From assembly GCA_033439265.1 (NCBI GenBank), contig JAVTVX010000024.1, forward strand, positions 3,348,001-3,412,000: a DNA stretch of 64,000 bases, given 5' to 3'. The position numbers and the translations under genes are program-made. Each line of letters opens with the position of its first letter. Position 1 is the stretch's first letter. The notes beneath the pieces were generated by a model, which saw only the letters and a list, made by a program, of their open reading frames with translations, did no database searches and had not been told where the DNA came from. Below, in pieces: positions 1 through 12,790 of the stretch. This DNA comes from Dillenia suffruticosa (Eukaryota; Streptophyta; Magnoliopsida; Dilleniales; Dilleniaceae).

Positions 1-1536
1 TGATTAATGATTAATGTGCATTCATCCATCAACAATGCTATATTTCTTTTCCATGGGCATCTGATCAGGTAGCCCACTTGATTTTGTTTCTCACTTCATT
101 CCAAAGAGTCCCACAAATATAAGACTAAAATGGGTAAACGTTACACATAAAATATTGCCATCTGATGAAAAGTTCTTCTTCATATTTCCTTTTTTGATTT
201 TTGATTTAGTAAAATAAAATAAGATAACATAAAATAAAAGAGGTACCGTATGTTATTTATTACATTGTGTGGTTTTGGAATGAAAATATGCTTTGCAGAG
301 TGAGATGCCCATAATTAATTCATTTATAGTATAGGAATCTCTGCCTCACCGTAAGCATCTTCAATTTACAAATTATAAAATATTTAATTAAAATTGTAAT
401 CATAGTTCTAAGTTTATTACCATAACCCCAGATGCTAAAACTTCAACACTAGCATATTCTAACCCGCCGCCTTGCATTTTTGAAACATTAGCACGCCTAA
501 TATTTTTCTGTGGGTTTTCTGTTCAAAGAGTTGAGTTTTAAGACTTAAGGATTGGGCAGACTGTTCTACCGACAGTTCTCAGAGAGAGAGAGAGAGAGAG
601 TAGACAATATAACAACAACAACCATTGCAGCAAAAAGGACAGGAAGTAAAGATATTAATTAAATAATATAACAATCCAAGGAGATCAAGAAAATAAAGAG
701 CATACGTGCAACCTTCCTCACCTCGAGGCTCCAAACAGAACTCAGAACGTCTTTTTGGATGCAAACTAATAGAATTTGGTCAAAAGCGAAACTCAACTTC
801 CACAAGCAAACTACATTACAACGTCCCTCAGATCAATAAATGAGGATTGTTCTTAAATGAACACATGCAAGACAAGTTCCACCCAAACACTCCTACCTGA
901 ATTATGAACATGGAAATTTCAATTCAAAATTTGTTACCTTAGAGAGGTTCCCCCAAAGGAATATTCCCTCCTCTGTGCATGTGATGTGAGGTGTGACAAC
1001 AAATACAACATTCTAGACCACACCATGTTCATGTTTTGGTCCCAATTTGGCACCCCCGGAAATAAGGCACCATCACATGTGATAATAAGTCGAATCCAAG
1101 CTTATAAAAGGGAAACCAAGCGAGGATAACAACATAATTTGGCCGGACAAGCTCTTTATATCTAAAAGTCAAAAACGTCAGGAGATTCCAGACCCACTAA
1201 GAATTACATATTCAAAAAAAAAAAAAGGAAAGAAAAGAAAAAATTGCCCGCGGTGCAGACGGTAGCATGAACTTTAGGACAACCACACCTGCTGAATTAT
1301 GGAAAAAAAATATATCTACCAGGAAAAGAACTAGCAAGGAAAGAGTTCATTTACACAAAAGGGCCTGGATAAAGAGGATGGCCAATAGAAAGTCACCATC
1401 TTCCCCACAAAATCTCTGATTATTCTTCTCTTCAATCTCTTTGTACCCCATTCTTCCAAGGGGTTCTAGACCACGAAGGTTAAAAAATAAAAAACAAAAC
1501 AAAAACAAAGAAAAACCCCTTCACAAGAGCCTTACT
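1..1536. other. Downstream flank and probable 3' UTR of the E1 alpha gene
   Basis: No gene is recognised here. The part next to 1536 must include the 3' UTR of the minus-strand pyruvate dehydrogenase gene, but no convincing poly(A) signal fixes its end. The rest is unique-looking AT-rich sequence with a (GA)10 run at 581-600. Open frames in it are short, rich in simple sequence and match no family I recognise. Confidence 0.5.
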
Positions 1537-4500
1537 TTAAGGAAGCACCGTTTTGACTTGTTTCCTGTCTACTCCATAGACCTGAGACAGGAGACGAACA
1601 GAGATGTTAAGAACAGGCACCTGATACACGTGGTAAATCTGATATGCACTTTTGACTTCTAAAAGTCTAAAGGGGAACAGAAGAAAGAGGGGATACTTTT
1701 CCTCACTGATTTAAAAGATGGTAGTCTGTCATGGACACGTTAGTGAGTGCTTTCCCACCAAGTGAGCCAAGTCCTAGGGCATACAAGTGGTATGAGAGCC
1801 GGCCCCACCCCATGTGGGATGGCCATAACAGAAAGCCCAATCCCAGCAAAAGCTGAGTTCCCCCAGGACTCTCGAAACTGACTTGAACTATATACATCGG
1901 TGTCAAAGCTTCTGTTACTCCATGGATTTGTCCTAGTATAGATAACTGAGGTCGCATCTTTGGGTCATGAGCAGGGAAAAGAGCAGGGGGCCCCAACCTG
2001 CTGGTCGGTTACTAACATTTAGGAGAACTAGATCCCTGATAGATTAATTGATGAACATCTTTTTTATTTCCTTTTAGAGTAGTCCTCATTTTATTAAACA
2101 TCCAACCAGAGTGTCACCTGGCAGGCAAACATTATTGAACATACAATCAAGCAATGCCTATAAATGTCTGACACTGCCGTGCACCTTCCAGTAGGGTCCT
2201 ATAACCTTTACATATGAAGAGTGCAGCAGATTTGAGATCACTCATGTCCTCTCTTTTGTTTAGCAAATTATCCCTCCTGCACCTGCTCTATATTACTCTC
2301 CAAACAAAAGAGCCACCGATACCTCAATTATTATCCTTTAAACTAGCAGTTACTCAAACTACACCACTCCCTCCCTCTCTCTCTCTCTCACCATTAATCC
2401 TCATGAATGACTCTCATCTCTTTGATAGAGAATAATCTTCATGAATGCAAAAGAATAATATTAGATGAACCAAATGAGCTTTGGATCAACTAAGACCAAA
2501 TGCCCAAGTAGCAGTCCATGCAGGCATATTTTGATCAATTCATAATATGATTTGATTTGATTTGATTTGATTGATTTAATTGATATGATTGATTTTGACT
2601 TTATGAATCTGTCAAAATATGTCTACATGTAATGCCACATATGCATTTGGTCTATTTAGTTCAAAACTCATTTGGTCTATCTAGCATTACTCTATGCATA
2701 AATATCACATGAGATTTATTTATGAGACCACACAATACCTTCATGGGAAAGAAAGGAATTGATATTTCTCTCTTTAGAATAGTAGTTTTCTTATTTTTGG
2801 AATTCTTAATTTTAGATGTTTGTATTTTTGTAGGAAATCTATTCCTTTTAGAAGTTTGTTTTAGTAAGTCTAAATTCTCATAAAAGAAGTGTAGTAGGAA
2901 ACCTGCTAGGAAACAAATTCCTTATAAGGTATCCATTGACCAGATCCTGTACTAGGGGCTTACATCATTCTCCGAAGCATAGGCTCCTCCCAGACTAACT
3001 CATCAGTAACTTCTATAGTACAATTCTAGCAAACCAGTGACATTTTCAATCCCTGAACTTGCTGGGCAGCCCTCACCTGGGATGGCATCCCAAATGAGAC
3101 AACTAAAGATGTATTCAATTATGATGGTAGTAGAGTGGATAAACCGTCAACCAATGCTCTCATCTCTGTAGAAGGGCAGAAGCGGAGCAATAAATCCAGA
3201 TTCTAACTCATTGGAATTAATGATCCAAATCGAGCAGCAAAGAAGGGGGAGGAGACTTACTTTATATATGCATGAATGCAATTTCACAAAGACAAATATA
3301 TGCAGATTCAAGAAACATTCTATAACTGAAATTCTGACCAATAAACCACAACAGATCTTTTGAGTCTGAAAACACCCAACTACCATGCATGATGCCTTCT
3401 ACAAATTCTATTAAATTATAATTGCGAACAAAAGATGTTACTCAATGAAATAGCAGCAATTACCTCAAGCCCACAATCTTTCACATAAATATTTGTGAAG
3501 AGTTCTGAAGGATCTGGCATTGGACTTTCCTGTAAATTTATAGACAAAGGAAAAAGCATGATAAGTATGTAGAGAAAAAAACATACTTCAATGTGCATGT
3601 GCAAGAAAGCCAATCAATCAAAATACTAGACATAGAATGTTACTTACCTTGGCTTTAGCAATGGCTTCATCAACGTCTTTTCTAACTTCCTTTTCAATAT
3701 CCTATACAAAGGTGGGCAAAATTCATAACTAATTGAAGAATTGACATGACTACTTTTCTTAACAAAATATTCAGCACCAGCTTAGTTCTAAATCTTTTCC
3801 TTTCACATAAGTGCATAGAACTGATTTCAAATTTAACAAGAGATGTTATTTGCACATTGCACCCTAGTATTTTAAAGCTTCAACCACAAGATGCATTAAA
3901 TTACAGTCGAGAGAATACTATACCTTCAGCTCCTTTTCAGTGGCCAGATCATGAGCTAAGATCAACTTTCTTATCCTTTCAATTGGATCACGCTCCTGAA
4001 ATTAATATGACCCAAAAGAATTTGTGTATCAAAATCCAAAAGCCAATAAAAGATGCTAACATCAGTTTCCAAATTTCAAAAACACTTGAACCATATGAAC
4101 CTGTCTAACACCAGAAATCTCATCACGGGTTCGGTAGGTGCTACCAGGATCAGACATGGAGTGACCATGGTACCTGTAGGTGTCCATTTCAAGAATCTGA
4201 AACATAGAAGAATGTTTGATTAAGAAGCTATATTCATCAGATATCAGGACAGACCTACTAATACTTGCACAGATTTTACGAGCCCTAAACACAAACATCT
4301 ATCTAATTATAACAAAATACCACATCAATGCACCAATGCACTTAAAAGAAAACCAACATCAGGAACAAGTTTTATCAGTTATAGCCAATAGAAAATTTGC
4401 TTACCCGAGTAAATGAACCTAGTCCAGAAGTTGGCTTAGAGTCGCCCAGTTACTAAAAGCTAAAGCATTAGCTTTTCAGTAGTCATATACTGTAACATCG

Positions 4501-7500
4501 AGATAAGCAAGGGGAATGCATTCAGATCTTTAAAATGCCACGTGACACATGCCACTTTCTAGATTAAAAATTTTCCCCAGACTACATCTTGAAGGATACA
4601 TGGACAATTGTAGCAGTCATAAAAGGTCAAACAATTTGCACTTTGAACCTATGAACTTGGAATGTGTATATGAATTTGGGAATATCACTTGGTGCAGCAA
4701 GAGCTTAGGAATCACTGGTAAGGGAGGACCCAGAGGGCTAATATTTCTCTCACCCTCACCCACTAACCAAGTAGAATAAATATGTTAGGCTGCATCTCTG
4801 ACCCATAATGGTTGGGTCCTGGTAATGCTTATCCCCTAAATTTGCAATTTGCTGAAAACCAGAAAAGATTCCCATAGCACCTATCACCAAAGAAGAAAAA
4901 CAACAACAACAACAAGCTTTTGCCATATCAATACACAAGCCTCCCCGTCTCCCAAGTAAAAAGGGGAAAGGATCCATGAAAGACAGGGTTTAGACTGCAG
5001 GTGCAAAGGAGTAAATTGTCCTCTGTGGAGCCATATTCAGGATTAAGCATTGCTGGAGCCTTCTAACATTTCCAAAGTTCTCCAAGCCAATCGAAACTCA
5101 TGGTAAAGAAGCCCCTGGTATTGGCATCATTTAACTCAAATTCCAGAGAGAGAGAGACAGAGACCCCATTCCTCCAACACAAAACCAAGGTATTCCCCAG
5201 ATCAAACACCTCAGAGAATTTTGGAAAACTCACCTCAACTAGAGTAGTTTCAAGGGTATCAACGGGAGAAAAGTTTGCATAATTAATCACAAATACAATA
5301 GAGCAAGCTCGATCCTAATTGTAGCTAGTTTCACGGGCTTTCCAGAGAAGAAGCACTCAATCTTCCCTTTCCAAAGGCCTCATTAAGCACAAGGCTGGAC
5401 AAACTTTTTTATTTCCAAATTTAACAGGGTTATATCAGGGTAATATAAAGGTAGGGATTACTATTGCAAGAATGACTGACCACACATTTCTTGACAATAA
5501 GCCAGGAACCAACCTTGACAGTGAATCCAATTGGTTACCAGAAATGTCTTTTGGTTCTTGCCACATTTTCTTTTTTAAAGGAAAACCATAAGACATGGGA
5601 TTTTTCAACTTTGCACATACCACAAATATGTTAATACCGTATGAAGATACTGAAAGAACATTTCACTACAACATTGTCCACAACAAAAAATAGGCCTTAG
5701 TATATCAAGCAGACACTGGAGGAAAGATTTTAACCATTTCCGCAAAATGTAAGAACAAACACAATACATTCTTAAGAATGCCCTTGAGAGAGAGCGAGAG
5801 AGAGAGAGACAAAAAAAAAAAAAAAAAAAAAACTTCATTACAAAACAACCAAACAAATTATGAATAAAGTTTGGGTTCATCCCTCAACCTTTTCTGAACA
5901 ACTATCTCCTTGTCTTTCCTTTAAGCAACATAATACATATACTTTTATCAAATGCCATTACTGCAATGAATTATCCTTCTTTTATGTTAAAAAAAAAAAA
6001 GAAAATTCCTTCTTTATATGCATGAGCAGTCAAAATACTCCAACATCACCTGTGTTCTAAAGCTCTATACAAAATAAAGCACAAACTGGAACATTTGCCA
6101 CTGTTATTGCTTTCTAAAGCTATAAAACCGATCCTAATCATTAAAGGGGGAAAAAGATTAAAAAACTATCTGTTTGCAATATCAAATCCCAGTTCTTAGT
6201 GCAAACGTCTACATCTCCATTCTTTTCACAAAAAAAGGACTTTCTGGAGAATAATTTTCCTATTTTCATGTATTAAGCAAAATAATTTGGTTAATATCTT
6301 GATGGATAAATTACAAATCAAAAGTTGATGTTAAAGACGCTGACAATAAATCCTGAGGTCATTTTGCATACTGCCGACTGTTGCTGGAAGATTAACTTTG
6401 TTAGGGAGCAAATTAATAAAAGACCATAATTTGACACAAATTGTATTTTCCAGAAAGTGATTTTTTTCAAGAATATTTTCCTACAAGATGATTTTCGACA
6501 AAACAACAGAGACTAAACAAATTACAGTTAATCATGAGAAGTGTATGTACCAGAAAACCACATGTAAGTAAAAAGAGAGTATTTAGTTACATGTTGACCA
6601 AAATGGGTAATTAAGTGGGGAAAGGGTATCCACAGTTATGCATATTAATGGTAATGCAGCAACATAAACAAATGATCTAGGGATTCCGGTAAGAGATACA
6701 TCATGGATACAATTTGTGCAAGTATTTACATTGATTAAGCAAACACAACTTCAAAATGAAGTTACATGGCATAAGAACAAGCAAAAGATCAAGTCATTTA
6801 AATAGAAACATTTAAAAAGAACTCGGAACTCACAATGGGCCCATTCTTCAAAGCGTGCTCCTTGGCAAATTTGCATGCCTGTTTGACAGCCAGGGCATCC
6901 ATACCATCTACCTGAGAAGGAATTCAAGATATATATGATGTCAGAAAAGGAAAATCGGAAAAGGCCTAGCTCAAAGTTCTGAATCACGATGCATGACATT
7001 GTATACAGCATTAGAAACATATTGTACGCTGACATAAGCTGAGAAGTCTGAGTGTAAAATTTTTCCACAGATGTTTCTCCTCACCCCTTCCCAGAACAGA
7101 TACTAATGGCCTCCAGATCAGACTATGTCCTCTCAAAAGGATTATTTAGTGCATGTTCAACCAAAGAAGATGAAAAGAAAATAAAATTACAAGAAAGAAA
7201 CATATCCCTTCCTTCCTCCCACGCACAACCAAAAATAAGTGCAAAACAACAAGCCTGCAGTCAGTGCAGATGGTATTGCCATGAAATGAGTTACAAGTTT
7301 TGGCCCTGATAATTATTAATTTTGAAATAACCACCACTGCATGACACTGCTGCAATCATTTGAATGGTGATATGTATCACATTCTTCTCAGTTGCAATTC
7401 CAAAACATTAAAAAGCCAACTTTTGTTTATAAAACTACTAAAGAAACCAAGAGAATCACTTCCCGGTAATAAAATCTGATAATTGTTTTCGAGCATGATA

Positions 7501-9465
7501 CCAATTATCAAACGGAAGACCTTTCATCTGACACAATTTTGACCCTGACACACAATATGCATACATCACCTGCTCAAGCCTGTATCAAACTATACAGATC
7601 TTGTAAACATTCATATTAATATCCCAAAGTAAGTTTTGCACCTAAACATGAGAGTCATTTTGAAACATAAACATAAATAGGAAAGGATTGCACTAGAACA
7701 AGTAGTATCCACCTAAACCATCGTCTTGCTACACCATCACTGAATTTTTTTCCAACAAAAATATTCTAATTTCCACTAAACATAACAAAAGACATGAAAA
7801 TCATCCAGAATTCATGCCATTGTTTTACAAGCATGAATACCCTCAAATTGTCAACGCAAAAATATTACTTCTAAAAGCCACGGGACCATGATGATCCATA
7901 ACTGAATAAAGTGTTGTTGCACATAATAACCCAATGCATTTTAATGGCTATTAAGGGCATACCCTGTAGTTTCATTCTACAGTTATAATGCAGTACATCA
8001 TTTTGCTTATTGAGTCATTCAATCAGCGTGTCACATGCCTAACCAATAACAATAACATGCTGCAACATTGAATAGTATACACAAGCGGAAAACAATTGTA
8101 GAAAAAATTAGAACTATTAAAAACTAAGATCCCAAACAACGAGCAAAAAATAAATTACATACAAACCAGGAACATACTCCCTAGCAAGTAACACATAAAA
8201 TTTATTTGTACATTGCATGTTATGTCATACTATAATTATAAGCCCTGATTGGGGAAGTTGAAGTTAGACTTAGCTAAGATTAGATGAAGCTTCAAATGCA
8301 TAAAATTAATAATATGAAGATAGGGAAATCTGACTTCTAGTTACATCCTAAAACTTTTTATTTTTATTTTACTACAAATATAATAAAATAAAATAGAGAC
8401 AAACGGAGCCAAATTCAGGTTACCCAAGCGGAGCTATAATTCTTTAGGTCATTCCGTTTACCGAGTCATTCAGTCCAGGTGTCATATTCCCAATTAATAA
8501 CAACATAATTTAATGCAAATTCAGACAAGACATACAAGCTTCAAAACAGTTGCAGCAAAAAGTATAAAACTATGAACAATTAAAATCCCAAGGAACTCAA
8601 TTATACCTTCAAACCAGGAACATAATCCCCACGCTTATAGTAAGCTGGACTCTTGGCTGCTCTCCACTCCGCAGTCCCCATTCCATCTGTCAAAAACAAA
8701 CAAGCAATCAAACACCAAAAAATAAAAAATAAAAAAAGCATAGTCCACATATTCAAACCATCTCATTTTCTTACAGTGATTGTTCTCGCAAACCAAAATC
8801 GCCGGCAAATCCCAGAGAGCCGACATGTTTAGCGCCTCGAACAACTGCCCCTGATTCGCTGCACCATCACCGTAAAGCGCAAACGTCACATTCTCGTCCT
8901 TGGAATACTTCTGCGCAAAAGCCAATCCACAACCTAACGGAACCTGAGCGCCGACAATTCCGTGACCGCCATAAAATCCTCCTTCCTTCTTATAGAAATG
9001 CATAGAACCTCCTTTTCCTCGCGAACAACCGTCTTTTCTTCCCATCAATTCGGCGAAAGACTCAAGCAAAGTCCCTCCTCGGCCGAGGAAGATGCAGTGA
9101 TCGCGGTAGGCGGTGATTATGCAGTCCTTCTTGGTTAGGGCGGCTTCCATGCCGACGGCGACGGCTTCCTGGCCGTCGTAGAGATGGCAAAAGCCGCGAA
9201 TCAGCTTCGCCTTGTACAGCGAATCGGCGGCGATCTCCATCCGCCGCATAAGCGCCATGTCTTTGAAGAAAGTGAGAAGTTCTTGTGGATTGGTCTCGAC
9301 GGTTCGCGACGGCGGCTCGCATTTGTGGCCGGTGAATGGAACGCTTGTCTCGACGGTAATTGGTGTTGTGTCCGTCGAGATCGGGCGGCGCAGAGAGGAT
9401 GTTATGATTATGAGAGGCTTGAGGAGTTGTGACCGTGATGTGGTTGCCACGTGTGATAGCGCCAT
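1537..9465 (-). CDS. IAR4/E1 ALPHA: Pyruvate dehydrogenase E1 component subunit alpha, mitochondrial (8 exons)
   Basis: E1 alpha decarboxylates pyruvate with thiamine diphosphate in the mitochondrial pyruvate dehydrogenase complex, paired with E1 beta. Coding exons, 5' to 3' on the minus strand: 9465-8775, 8686-8607, 6911-6834, 4196-4101, 3995-3924, 3701-3648, 3529-3464, 1581-1537. They sum to 1182 bp, or 393 aa plus stop, the usual plant length, and all introns are GT-AG. Residues 1-35 are rich in Ser, Thr and Arg with few acids, as in a mitochondrial presequence. The ThDP motif runs from GDG (199-201) to NN (228-229). The phosphorylation loop [10 protein letters not shown] (292-301) is intact, with S298 matching mammalian site 1. 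Exon 1 holds nearly 60% of the protein. The last exon encodes only 14 residues plus stop ([14 protein letters not shown]) and lies 1.9 kb beyond exon 7; it was found from the family's conserved C-terminal DRK...LP pattern. This is the mitochondrial form, not the plastid paralogue, judging by overall match. Confidence 0.97.
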
Positions 9466-11466
9466 CTTGCCGCCGTCTGATTGCTGACTTTTTCGATCGG
9501 TGATTTTTTTGCCGCTCCGAAACGAGAGATAGGTAGGGAGGGAGGGAGGGAGGTAGGTTTGGTGAGAGTGTGTGAGGTTTGGTAAAGAGGGATGAGAAAA
9601 TGAAAATATGCCGTGCGAGTTTTGTTAGATAGGAAATATTAATATCACGGAACGGTGAGTTGGAATAACACCGTGTACGAATTTCCTTTTTTTTTATCTT
9701 CTTTTCTAAATTTATTTTGAGCGAAATTAAAAAAATATTTAAATATTTAAATTATACAAAATTACTACAGTAAATAAATATCAAAACATCTTTATTTCGT
9801 GGGCAAAAAACCAACAAAAATTATGGGTGAAATTCTACTTTCTTTTAATATTTTTATAAATAGCAATCAAAATCACTCAAATTTTTAATAAATAATTTTT
9901 ATTCCTTATAATTTAATATAAGAAAAAATTTAATCACAAAGTGAGGTAAATATTAATCTGGTTGGGGTATGGTACGGAGTTAAAAAAAGAAAATAGTATA
10001 AATATGAAAAGTTTATATTTTTTTCTATTTTCTGGACAACTTTTCCTCTTTCTAAAAATCGAAAATAAATGAAAATATTACCCTCGGTGAAAGTTTCTTA
10101 GAGTAATATTTATGAGAACAAATTTTACTTTCGAAAATTGTTACTTTCATACAACGCATGTCAAATACTAATTTTAAATTGGTACGTATTTATTAACGTT
10201 GAAAATTTCATTAGTATATAATAAATAGTTTCCATTTAGAAAATTTGAGTTAGGATCAATTGGAATAGATAAAATATTTAATATAATAATAATAATTTTA
10301 CGCGTAATTTGGAGAAAGTAACGTATATTTAGTTTAATTAAAATGTATTGTAAATAAAGCAAGACAAAAATGGAATATATTTATAGTTGATATTTTTCTT
10401 ACATATTATGTGTGTGACTTGAGTTGATTTATTTTTGAAATTTGAGAATTTTATAATGCACAGAAATTTTTTAATATTAATATTTTTTTTTGTTTTCGAA
10501 ACTTTTTTATTTATTAAATATTTTCAAAACATTTAGACATACTAAATTAATTAATATTTGGATAAAATTCCTTATATTTTTTTATATTTATATATTTGTT
10601 TATATTTAAAGAATTATTTGTTTATTTAATTATAATAATTATTGTTATATTATTTGTTTCATTATTATAAATTTTTATTATAAAATAAATTTATTCTATT
10701 ATTTGTATAAAATAATTAATATTTATATTAAAATCTTCATATTTTTATATTTATATTTTTATAAAATATTGTTTCATGTTATTTTGTATCATATTTTTAT
10801 GCGAAAACTCAACAAACTAAGTATTAATTCTAATTTTAGAGTCGACCATTTGAGAGACAAATTTAAAACAGATAGAGAAAAGAAAAATAAAATAAAATAA
10901 AAAATATATAAAACTAAGCCTTAATTACAATAAATACAGTTAATTCATGAACAATCCTATTTTCATCTCATCTAATATGCCGATAAAATCAAAATAATAG
11001 TAATAATTAATTTCCAAAAAAATATTATCCTTGATGAAAAAGAAAAAAATATTATCCATAATGAAAAAAACTGATAAACATGACCATATACATGATATTG
11101 CTTCCATCTCTTTCAATGATTAGAAATTGAAGTTTGATTTTGCAACAAATAAGAGACGGCAAGAGAGATGCATGGGAGATCTGCACCACAATTGGTCTAT
11201 GAAGACACTACAAAGAATATTTCAAGAAGAGAAAATGCATTTCCTAACTTGGATGCAAGGGTCCAAGACAGACGCGATTAAATGACAGTTAAAAGACTGC
11301 CATCGTGCTGAGAAAGTTGTGAGGCATGACGGTGGCTGTTGGGTGTAGAGAAAGAGAGAGAACACATTTCAGGTGACCAATTTTGGGTGATGATTACGTG
11401 GAAATTGTCCTTACAAGAATACACAGTAAAGTAACGAGTTCTTTCTCAAAATGTATTGTTAAAATT

Positions 11467-11512
<46 letters not shown>
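11467..11512. repeat. Compound (AT)n(GT)n microsatellite
   Basis: About 25 bp of alternating A and T run directly into about 22 bp of alternating T and G with no interruption. This is a simple compound dinucleotide repeat, likely to vary in length between individuals. Confidence 0.95.
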
Positions 11513-11513
<1 letters not shown>

Positions 11514-11704
11514 ATTTTTATAATTTTTATATAAAATAAATGATTGCATGGAAATTTAGAAGGTTCAAAACATGAGTTAACGCTTGAAAAAATGACAAAA
11601 CATATGGAATACTTTACTAATAAAACTTGGCGATTTAATCCACCGTATCACTAGCATAATTCCAATACCAAATATAAAAGTTAAACTTAATAAAAACTTC
11701 TCAA

Positions 11705-11740
<36 letters not shown>

Positions 11741-11744
11741 GTAT

Positions 11745-11905
11745 TTTTTTTTTACTGACCGATATTTAAATTGTTTCGATTAATCAAATCCAAATACTTT
11801 AAGCTCTGTTATGAGATTGATTTTTTTAAATCTTATTTTTCTATTATCATAATTCAAATTCGAGATCTATAATTAAGAAAGTACAACACCCTACTATTAT
11901 ATGTA
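11745..11905 (-). mobile_element. Degenerate SINE-like copy, family 1
   Basis: Read on the minus strand, this stretch has the family-1 order: a head with a B-box-like segment (ATCTCGAATTTGAAT), a body with GATTTGATTAATCG, then a block ending in ATATCGGTCAGT and an A run. The same order recurs near 26063, 41357, 44229 and 58777. It is old and AT-drifted, and no target-site duplication could be seen. Confidence 0.45.
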
Positions 11906-12770
11906 TAAAAGTTTGTTAAAATCTCTCAAATATATTGATATATCATAAGATACAACCAACCATATTAAATGAAACCCTACTAATTTGAAATGATATTCAA
12001 TAATTTATTTTTTTTATTTTAATATATAATAATTAAAAATTTATATATTTTTACATACGAGAAATTGTGTGTTTTGTTTAGAGTTAAATATAAATGGATT
12101 TAATAACATAATATAAGTTTATATGTTGATACAAAATAATAAAATATTTAAAAAGTTTGATTCAGTTTATTTTAACATTATCACTACCCATATTTATTAA
12201 AAAGTAATATAATTTTGGAGTTAATTATTTGTGCATTTATAAAATGGGGATCGAATTTTAGAATAAGATTAAAAAGGTTTTGTAAGAAAAATATTAATAG
12301 TTTATTATTATTATTATTTAAAGGTTGCCAAGGAAAAGAGTAGTCGTTGGATTGGATGGTGGGACTGTGATAGTTTTGTACCGGATATAATCTTATTTTT
12401 TTAAAAAAAATTTAAAATAATACCGTTTAAAAAATATTTTTAAATTTAATATTTACATGTTATAATTTGAAATCACGACATGATATTATTTATTATGGTC
12501 TTATATCTTGAGGTTAATTCACGATATGTATTGTTCATGGTACTGTTTAATTAACAGTAATAAACGATATATGTTGTGAAATCACGATCTATTAAAATTA
12601 GAAATATTTTTAAAACGTGTTTTATTTTATTTTATTTTTTTTGAGTTCAGTTCCGAACAAAGCTCGTGATTGTGAGGCCAAAAAATCCTCCACGTTCCCC
12701 TAGATTTTATTCAAGTCAAACATCCAACCTCCAAACTTCTTCGAGCGAGCTACGGTAGCTGCCCTGCTTA

Positions 12771-12787
12771 CTCTCTCTCTCTCTCTC
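12771..12787 (+). promoter_or_regulatory. CT-repeat leader just before the helicase start codon
   Basis: A pure CT run ends four bases before the ATG at 12791. CT/GA repeats are common in plant 5' leaders near transcription starts and can bind BBR/BPC factors. That it lies in the transcribed leader is inferred from its distance to the ATG. Confidence 0.5.
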
Positions 12788-12790
12788 GCC

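Larger units (their letters stand above)
9466..12650. other. AT-rich divergent intergenic region
   Basis: This spacer separates the divergent starts of E1 alpha and the ISE2-type helicase and should hold both promoters. About 9520-9560 is a pyrimidine-rich leader on the minus strand ending at the E1 alpha start. From about 9700 to 12600 the sequence is strongly AT-rich, most extreme at 10380-10760, where long runs contain only A and T. I see no gene, only short AT-rich open frames, a SINE-like copy and two AT microsatellites (11467-11512 and about 11707-11732). Confidence 0.6.

Noticed and set aside
1700-2010. A site like the primer-binding site of plant LTR retrotransposons (near 1770-1785) inside intron 7 of E1 alpha, suggesting a fossil TRIM-like element
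   Set aside because: No pair of terminal repeats, no convincing polypurine tract and no target-site duplication could be found, so one short motif is not enough.
9062-9487. Open frames on both strands over the first E1 alpha exon
   Set aside because: They are shadows of the GC-rich coding exon; none shows domain similarity or its own start context.
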